A stretch of 64,000 nt of DNA. It comes from Lonicera japonica. Lineage: Eukaryota > Streptophyta > Magnoliopsida > Dipsacales > Caprifoliaceae. Shown piece by piece: positions 57,064 to 64,000 of this stretch. The stretch is from positions 68,085,393-68,149,392 of the forward strand of contig CM038467.1 in assembly GCA_021464415.1 (NCBI GenBank), in the 5' to 3' direction. The position numbers and the translations under genes are program-made. The notes beneath the pieces were generated by a model. That model searched no databases. It was not told where the DNA came from and saw nothing but the letters and a program-made list of their open reading frames with translations. Numbering within the stretch: position 1 is the stretch's first letter; each line of letters starts with the position of its first letter.

Positions 57064-58634
57064 TGATAAATGCTTAATATTGTCATTCATACGCTCATTT
57101 TCGGAGTTGTTTGACGTGTTTATTTCTCTAAAACTACTCGGTTTGCCAACTTATTTCGCGATTAGTCTCGTAGCAATTTTGTATTTAACAATGCTTGAAA
57201 AGGCACATTTTTTGTTTATTTTGGTGTCTTTAGATTTCAAGAAATATTGTATTTAATACAATGGTGGAATTTTCCATGGACAAAAGGAATCCAAGAAAGT
57301 GGAATTCTCCATGTGATTAAAGAGCATCCAAGATAATGAATTTATCCACCAAAAAAAAAAAAAAAGCATTGTTTATTTTTGGCACCCAACACAACACTCA
57401 TTTCTAGAGAGCTTGTAATAGTTTTTTCTAAAGAGAGAAATGAAGTTCACTTTTATAATTCTTGTCTCTACATTTATTATGGAGTAAATTTCTTTGCTAA
57501 GGCTAAAAGATGAAATTTGCAATGCATTAATTATGTAAGTTCAATTCTCATTCCTTTGTTAGTATTGTTAAATACTTTTTGAATTTTTCATCTTCTCCAT
57601 TTTTTCAATCATTCATAAGCTAGTAAGATAATTTTCATATGATGATTTGACTTTGTATACATAGATCTCAAGCATTAATGAGGAAATGATACACTTGTGT
57701 ATTTCTTACTAGCCTATGTCCATTATTTCTTTGGATGAGATGCTTTTCATTGCCAAGCATGATTAGTCTTTGAATATTCATGGAAACACCATAAATTTGA
57801 GATTTTAATCTTTAAATACTTTAATGATATGTTGAGTGCTTTCTACACTTTATGTGATTTTAAGATTCATCATCTTCTTAGTTAAAGTGTTGCCAAAGAA
57901 GATCTTTTAAATTTATGTCATAAACAACTTCATTAATCATTTTAAGGATTCAATTTGTATTTATCAAATAAGTCTATATAGGACGGTTTGACCTCCACCT
58001 AGACCTCCCAATCTTAGACAAATGAAATGTTATGATTTATCGAGCTAGCTCCTTGTAGTTGGCCATTTTCATAATCAAGTCATTTGCCTAGGGGAAACTA
58101 ACAATGAGTTCTTAAATGCCTAGTTTAAATTTTTGCCTTTTCTTTTTTTGTATTTTAAGTTTGAATCTTGGTTGACATTATATGGGAATGGGTTGCACTT
58201 GCTTCACACCCTTTGTCACAAGATAAAAATGAGAGATACACTTATGTTGATATTTGCTTACACCCTTTCTTTATATGGCATTTATATAGGAATGGATTGC
58301 TTTTGCTCCAAACCCTTTTGCTTAGAAATGGGTGAAATATTCAACACTTAGGAATTGCATTGAGAACTTTGAATGAGGGTGATTTTACTTAACTTTGCAA
58401 AACAAATGAATTCTATAATGCCTTAGCCTTTTCTCATCTATTGTTACATCATTTTAATTTTTATTGCAAGACTTTAAAATCAACCAATTAAATTCTCTTA
58501 ACAAAACCTTGGACTCATAATCACCACATCGTCTTTTCGACTATCCTTGTGGTTCGACACTTGGACTTAGCAAGTATTATAACTTGACAACCTGTACTTG
58601 GGTACCTAAGCACGGAAGTATTTTCGGCGCGTCA
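57064..58634 (-). mobile_element. Solo LTR, family 1, copy B
   Basis: On the minus strand it runs TGACGCGCCGAAAAT... to ...AAGCATTTATCA, with perfect TG...CA ends and a perfect 5-bp duplication ATTAT (57059-57063 and 58635-58639). It is the inverted counterpart of 33108-34784. A stretch of about 70 bp that holds the TATAAATA box in copy A is missing here, so its own promoter is probably lost. It sits inside decayed gene copy F. Confidence 0.87.
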
Positions 58635-58800
58635 ATTATATATGGGCCCGCCAGTAATTCGCGGAGTGTTGGGCTATTATTTGCCATGATATATTCTTGA
58701 ACCTAAAAAGAAAAAAAAGGTTTCAACCAACAAATAAAGAACAAATTAAGAAGAAAAAGATACTACCTCAAGAATTTCTTCTTTATAACACAAACACAAT

Positions 58801-58953
58801 CCGGCCACCTAAACACTTCACGACTAACAGATACGATTACAAATCCACATATTAATAAATATGTCCTAATACGAGTAATTTTTTTTATTATGTTGTGATG
58901 AATATTTAACTTGCCAAGAATTTCAGTGCTGCATTGTTATATAGAGATGTGGA
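58801..58953. other. Spacer with family 5' flank text
   Basis: Contains AATTTCAGTGCTGCATTGTTATATAG-like flank related to that upstream of the other decayed gene copies. No gene. Confidence 0.4.
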
Positions 58954-58961
58954 GTGATGGA

Positions 58962-59648
58962 CAACGTTCTAAAAGGCGTTAGGCGGACCTAGGGTGGTGA
59001 CCTAGTGCCTAGTGCGCCTAGGCGGTTGGGGCTAGGCGATTTTTTTAATTATATTTTTAATTTTTAAATATATCTAAAATTATATATATAAAATAAAATA
59101 CTGAAAAATCATCAAATCAAACATAGTACTCAAATAAACATAGAAAGAATTTCAAATGTTCAATTAACAAATATACCACCAAATTACGAATGTCAAAGTT
59201 CAAACCTATTAATTATGAATTGCAAAGAAAAGAAACTACAAAGAGAATATTCAAACCCTAATTGTATATTAGTTATAAGATAGCATGGTGTGTTTATAAG
59301 TTACAACTAGTCTAAGTAAGCTCTTCTTGAACATCTTCTAGCGATTGCAATTGTTGGCTAAAGTTTTGTTTCAATCGGAGGAATGAAATATGAATTTACT
59401 TATGATGATTGATAGATTGTATCCATTTTTTTAAATGGTAATTTTTTAACAAAAAGAGAAAGAGACTACTCCTTTAAAACAGGAAAAAAAATAAGTCTAT
59501 CCGACTAGCTTTCGCCTAGGCTTGCCCAGCCCGTTTAGGTACCTGCTTAAGTTTGCCTAATTTATTCCGGCATCTAATCACCACCCTAAATACAAATTAA
59601 AATGTTCAAACACCGCCTAGCACCTAAGTGCCACCTTTTAGAACATCG
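58962..59648. mobile_element. hAT-type MITE-like element with CAACGTTCTAAAAGG ends
   Basis: The left end CAACGTTCTAAAAGGCG and right-end complement CGATGTTCTAAAAGGTGG are imperfect inverted repeats, with GCGCCTAGGCGG-type words near both ends. The 8-bp duplication GTGATGGA (58954-58961 and 59649-59656) is perfect. No transposase. The ends relate it to 11471-12329. Confidence 0.88.
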
Positions 59649-59656
59649 GTGATGGA

Positions 59657-60515
59657 GAAGATTGAGTCAACAAGTGATGTAGTCAAAAAAGAAATATCAA
59701 GAAAATACAAGTGATAGAGACGTTGGTTGCAATTACTCTGATGCTCTGAAGCCCATTAATTTATCATTGCGTAGAATCACACATCACACTTACCAAATCT
59801 TTTTCACATACCATTAATTTTTATTTCCTTTTTAATCGCAAAATTAAGTTTGCTGAGTTTTTTATATCAAAAAAAAAAAAATAAAATTTGTTAGTCCAAA
59901 AAAAATTTGCACATACAAAAGTTCAAATTGACAGCCCGTCAATATACCACTCTCATAGTAACTTTACTTTTAGTCTCCCTCATTATCACTCAACAATGCT
60001 CTAATTTTTCAGTATCTCTCAAATAGATAAGGGGCATTTTTTATTAAGTACAAACTCTTTAATCTTTTTCTAACCAAGGACAATTTATTTTTGGAATTAG
60101 TTTAAAGGACAAGTTTTTAATAAAGGACAAAATAATTTAAAATTATTATACAATTAAAATTAAACAAATTCCCGCTATTGCCCTTTTTAAAAATAAAAAA
60201 CTGAATTAAATATTAAAAATTAAAAATCAAAATAACATATTTATCAACAAATAATATTTAAATAATAAATCTAAAATAACACAAATTTGAAAGTTAGTTT
60301 GAATTAGTTTTGGCGATAATGACAACAAACAAACATTCAAATTCAAATGTATAAAATACTACCAACATGTTCAGACATATTAACAACAGCAAGGCAAAAT
60401 CTAATATGTCTGATATTATATCATAATACACATGCAGGCATATATATTCAAATCTACTAATTTTATGCAAAGGGATCAATGACACTGTAAAATACATACA
60501 AATTTAATTAGGATA
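59657..60515. other. AT-rich intergenic DNA
   Basis: No supported gene. Confidence 0.5.
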
Positions 60516-60524
60516 AAACAATAA

Positions 60525-60690
60525 GGGTAGTGATAACATGTGCCCTAAGGGCACATGATAAATACCTAAATATAGAAAGAATTATGTCTTTGCATGAAAA
60601 TCAGTGCACCATTAAATGTATGTTGGGCTTTTATTCTTTCTATATTTAGGTATTTATCATGTGCCCTAAAGGCACATGTTATCACTACCC
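60525..60690. mobile_element. Foldback Mutator-type MITE
   Basis: 166 bp made of two arms of about 60 bp, nearly perfect inverted repeats, starting GGGTAGTGATAACATGTGCC, around a short unique loop. A perfect 9-bp duplication AAACAATAA (60516-60524 and 60691-60699) supports a Mutator-type insertion. Each arm contains its own palindrome (CATGTGCCCT/AGGGCACATG), perfect in the left arm and with one mismatch in the right. Confidence 0.9.
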
Positions 60691-60699
60691 AAACAATAA

Positions 60700-62080
60700 A
60701 ACCCCAATTTCGTTAAAGTGTGTACCTGGATTTAGTATTCGAGAAAGTATACCATGAACAACGGGTTGATCCTGACTTGTAAAAAATCATTATATACGTA
60801 CAACGGAGCAGATCATATCTTTACGTTCAATAGAAATATATAGAGAGCTGATAAAGGAAACCATCAACAGAGACGAATACGTAGCATAACCCCCAAACAA
60901 AAAACGAGAGCAAACTATTGTATCTGACAATGAAAAACGATGAATACATAGCAGTAGAGCACTGGGAAAAAAGAACTCACACTAAAAAATGAATCTGAAT
61001 AAGCTGTGTATGTAATTAGTAATGGGCCAGCAATCTTATGTTGAAATGTATTAAATTGTGCCATGGCAAGGAAAGTAATATTATAAAATAATTGGCTCAT
61101 CGTCTGAAAAAATAAAAGCCCAAACTAGAATAAGTCATGAAACCCGACCTTCTACAATTAAAAAAAAGTAACTTTGGGTAAGAAAATTTAATTTGCAAAA
61201 CAATGACAAATTATAGTTCCAACATCATCCAAGTGAAACGTCGTGACACGTGCGGAATCACACTAACAAGTTGATGCATAACGTAGACAGACATATTATC
61301 AATTAGAACGCAAAGAGCATATAGAGTTCAGCTAGCTGGTGAAGATACATAGAATACTACTACCCATTTGCAGTAACAAAATTACTTAGATTAACCCTAC
61401 CAGTTGTAGAATCCAACAAACTGGTGAGAAGCAAAAATCCCTAAATCACACTCAGCCATTTGCCAAAGAGGCGTGCAAAATCAAAAAGTATTCAAACGAG
61501 TTCTTGATAGCTAAAACTCTTTATTCAAATTTCAGTTGGTCCACAATAAACAGCATAAACCCCCCCCCCCCCAAATCGTTAACCCTAGAAGGCAAAATAC
61601 AACTCAACAAATCAAGTATAAAAACAAGGTAAACATCTTGCTATTCTGCCTCCTTGTAGTTAAAAAGAGTATATCTTAACCTACGAGGATTAACGTCCAT
61701 CAAACTTGGAGTTCGAAAAAAGGTGAGATTTTTCTTTGTTTAACAAAAAAAATTTCATACTTATATGGTAGCTAATATTTGTATACTGGTTTTCGAAGTG
61801 TTATTCTTTGATTGATAAATAATATATATGTATATATACAGATGGTGAAACCAAATGAGGGGGGGCTCAGGAGTAGCCCACGAAAACCGATAATGAGTCA
61901 ACAAATACCACTCAAGGTAATTTTGTGATATACAATACGCAAATTGCATGTTGAAGTTCAAAAATCATTGTACACAGGTTAAAAAAAATAAAAAAAATAA
62001 TCAAACGATTGCTATTTAAACAGGGTAGAATAAAAAAATCCTCGGAACGCGTTGCAATCAGGGCAAAGGCGTACAAAGAT
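60700..62080. other. Intergenic DNA
   Basis: No supported gene. A 13-base C run lies at 61560-61572. The minus frames at 60915-61100 and 61761-61961 show no domain. Confidence 0.5.
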
Positions 62081-62083
62081 ACG

Positions 62084-62925
62084 GAGATGAGTGAGAGTGC
62101 ATCAAATGCTCAAAAAAGTAGAGGCAACAAAAAAGGGGCACGCGACAAATAGTACGTTCGATTAACGTATGTGTAACCATTAAATGATATTAGTTAATTA
62201 TGCAAAACAATTCATTATTTATCTGTAACCCAATATAGGGTAATGAAAGGCATATAATCGTTGGCAAGAAGGATCAATACAGGTCATCTCTGGTTGCATT
62301 CTTAAAAATGCTTCTAGAGCTTAAAAACAATGGATTAGGAGAGCATCACGAGGCTTTGTTGGAAAAAACTCCATTCTGGAAACTATACCGATCATACAGA
62401 GAAGGACTAGTGACAGAGGCCTTATACTCAAAATTAGATAAGGCGCTGATGAAACTAATTAGGTGTTTTGACAAAAATGAAAGGGCATTTCGAATAGGCA
62501 GCCGTGTCGATAAGTTTACCCCCATGCATGTATCACAAATGCTTGGGTTGCCAAATAATGGAATCCAATTAAAATTGCACACAAAGGAGGGCATGAAGGC
62601 AGATTATGGAAAATGATACTTCGTAGGGCTAAGGCAGCTATATTTAACACATGTCAAACATGCATTGAAACTGGCAGTACGAGGAACAAGCTAAGAAAAT
62701 ATATCCGACACAGTTAGGTTAATCTGCTTATACTTGTGTACCACTTTGCTCTTTGCAAATATGGAAAATTCTGTCGCATGGTTCATACACAACTGGATGG
62801 ATGATTTGGACAAAATAAGTTCATAGAACTGGTCTTAGGTTGTGCACAAATGGTTGATAGATGATATGATAAAGAAGGAGGATCGTCCCTCATCTGTAAC
62901 AGGATGTGCAATAGTATTACTGGTA
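62084..62925 (+). pseudogene. Decayed N-terminal part of a MULE-borne Ulp1-associated gene
   Basis: A short first exon-like piece starts MSESASNAQKSRGNKKGARD (62084). An intron-like stretch ending ATATAG precedes an exon from 62238: HIIVGKKDQYRSSLVAFLKM, LLEKTPFWKLYRSYREG, FRIGSRVDKFTPMHVSQMLG, LPNNGIQL. Stops then interrupt MENSVAWFIHNWMDDLDKIS and VVHKWLIDDMIKK-type text, and SSVTGCAIVLL ends near 62922. The pattern (TPF..L......, FRIG.R...FTP..V..+LGLP, later W...+...L) is that of the DUF1985/PMD-like N-terminal region found in plant MULE-borne Ulp1 genes. The protease part is absent; an LTR begins just downstream at 62957. At least three stops rule out function. Confidence 0.5.
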
Positions 62926-62956
62926 AGTGTTATACACATACAATCACAAAAAATAA

Positions 62957-64000
62957 TGTAACGCCTCGTATTTCCTTGTGCGAGTTAATCCTTCCATTAA
63001 GCCCAATTAAGGCTTTATCACCGTTAGATCGTGGACATTGGGTTCCGAGCCTCACGCATTTGACTTGACACCTTTATCATATCATATTAGATATATTAAG
63101 TTTGTAGGATCATTCGATTCGTTATTCGGGTGGCCCGAATCGAAAACGGGAAGTAAATTGCATGTTTTGAACTTTTCGGAAAAGTTAATTTTGGTTAACT
63201 TTGAGAGGCCATAACCTCTTCATCTGAGGTCCAAACGACTCCTCGTTTGTGGCTACGGATTCATTTCTATGCCCTCTACAACTTTCGTGTTTTGGCCGAG
63301 ACCTAATTCTCACTCCTCGATAGTCAAAATTGGGTGCGAAGTTGAGCCTGTGACCAAATAGCAGAAATATGTGCTGTGAATAGTGGAAGTCGACTACATG
63401 GCTTTTGATGTAGTCGACTACGTGCACCTGGGCGAGATTTTTATATTTCTTTCATCTCCTTTCTTCCTCATTTGTACACAACCATTGGAGAGCTCCTAGA
63501 GAGAGGTTAGATGTGCGATTTTGGGGTTTTGTGAGTAATTCTCACCACAATCAAGCCATCCTCCCAAAACACCATTCCTACACACTATTCATCATCTTCC
63601 TACTCTTGATTCCTCCATTGCTACAAGTTAGGGCTTTTGGCATAAACTTGAAGATCTTGCACCAAAGCTTAGATTTGTTGCATCTAGCTCGAGGAAAGCT
63701 TCATACCAGGTGGGAACAATATTACTAAACCTATCTTCTAACTTATTACTCATCGCATCAAAGATTTTCATACCCAAATGGGAATTTCTTATAAAACCCT
63801 AAGTCTTGGCGATTACATGTGAGTGAGCGAGTTATATCTCAAATTAGTGATGTATATGGACATATCATTGCCCCAATAGCATTATTTATCAATTATTTAC
63901 ATGATTGGCAAGTATATGTTAAGTTTTATAACAAACCCACATAGAGGCTTAGTGTATAAACTAGGTTAGTGGGGTTTTGGGGAGTTATACTTAATTTATG
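62957..64000. mobile_element. Left part of an LTR (gypsy-like), cut by the window end
   Basis: Starts TGTAACGCCTCGTATTTCC, a start typical of plant Ty3/gypsy LTRs, and continues as GC-richer, non-coding text (CCGTTAGATCGTGGACATTG; GGCCATAACCTCTTCATCTG). The other end, target duplication, primer site and any coding region are outside the window, so solo or full length cannot be decided. Confidence 0.5.

Larger units (their letters stand above)
56260..58800 (-). pseudogene. Decayed kinase/KEN-like family gene, copy F, split by a solo LTR
   Basis: The 5' portion is at about 58635-58800 (ending CCTAAAAAGAAAAAAAAGG, as in copy A). The rest, at 56260-57063, reads DYARLANLIEEVHSAFFLPD and SNSPKLMNLLKLLREPLE (a clean exon), HYCL then FTSRRHFMTDFRY, and MDGNPAGETQDNRPYKNTLA then TFIKFIRDVLIHCSPNGDV. 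The solo LTR 57064-58634 lies between them in presumed intron DNA. The final block looks most like a KEN/RNase L-type domain end (Y.NT...FIKFIRD..IHCS). This is the best preserved 3' part of the six, but one stop and frame changes remain. Confidence 0.5.

Noticed and set aside
1..64000. CRISPR arrays, bacterial operons, tRNA genes
   Set aside because: None seen; the sequence is plant nuclear DNA, and I found no tRNA cloverleaf apart from the primer-site match in Cassandra.

Overview
This is plant nuclear DNA, most likely from a eudicot, but I cannot name the species. The evidence is AT-rich sequence, GT-AG introns and only plant-type transposons: PIF/Harbinger, Mutator-like (MULE), hAT, Ty1/copia, Ty3/gypsy-like LTRs and a Cassandra TRIM. 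I see no host gene I can call intact. Nearly everything recognisable is a transposon, a gene fragment carried by one, or a decayed gene copy.

Layout. 0-3 kb: AT-rich DNA with a copia reverse-transcriptase scrap. 3.0-4.2 kb: a Pack-MULE with a perfect 9-bp target duplication and a captured F-box-associated-domain fragment. 6.5-9.4 kb: a head-to-head inverted pair of decayed copies of an unusual gene family (tentatively kinase/KEN-like). More pieces of that family lie at 23.7, 24.8, 55.0 and 56.3-58.8 kb. 10-13 kb: two hAT-type elements, one inside a dispersed repeat that recurs at 22.3 kb. 14.4-21.2 kb: PIF/Harbinger copy 1. 26.4-28.0 kb: AT-rich tandem array. 28.1 and 42.7 kb: twin hAT MITEs. 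29.7-39.6 kb: remains of a MULE transposase and, convergent to it, a Ulp1-like (C48) gene with two solo LTRs nested in or between them. 41.5 kb: copia protease fragment. 46.2-47.1 kb: complete Cassandra TRIM. 47.3-54.1 kb: PIF/Harbinger copy 2. 57.1-58.6 kb: solo LTR. 59.0 and 60.5 kb: MITEs. 62.1-62.9 kb: decayed gene of the type linked to Ulp1-carrying MULEs. 63.0 kb to the end: start of an LTR.

The most interesting system is the Harbinger pair. Each copy (about 6.76 kb; TSD TTA in one, TAA in the other) carries three genes: a plant mobile domain (PMD) gene, a DDE transposase, and a convergent Myb/SANT ORF1. Both ends also carry clusters of long palindromes with an ACGACACAT/ATGTGTCGT core. 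The transposase is open in both copies. PMD is open across three exons only in copy 2; copy 1 has a TGG-to-TGA stop. ORF1 carries one frameshift shared by both copies and an extra one in copy 1. Host PMD proteins (MAIN/MAIL1 in Arabidopsis) act in gene expression and transposon silencing. A transposon-borne PMD protein plus terminal palindromes is therefore a candidate anti-silencing or end-recognition module. The palindrome core TGTCGYRCGACA also occurs eight times in the U3 of an unrelated solo LTR at 37.5 kb.
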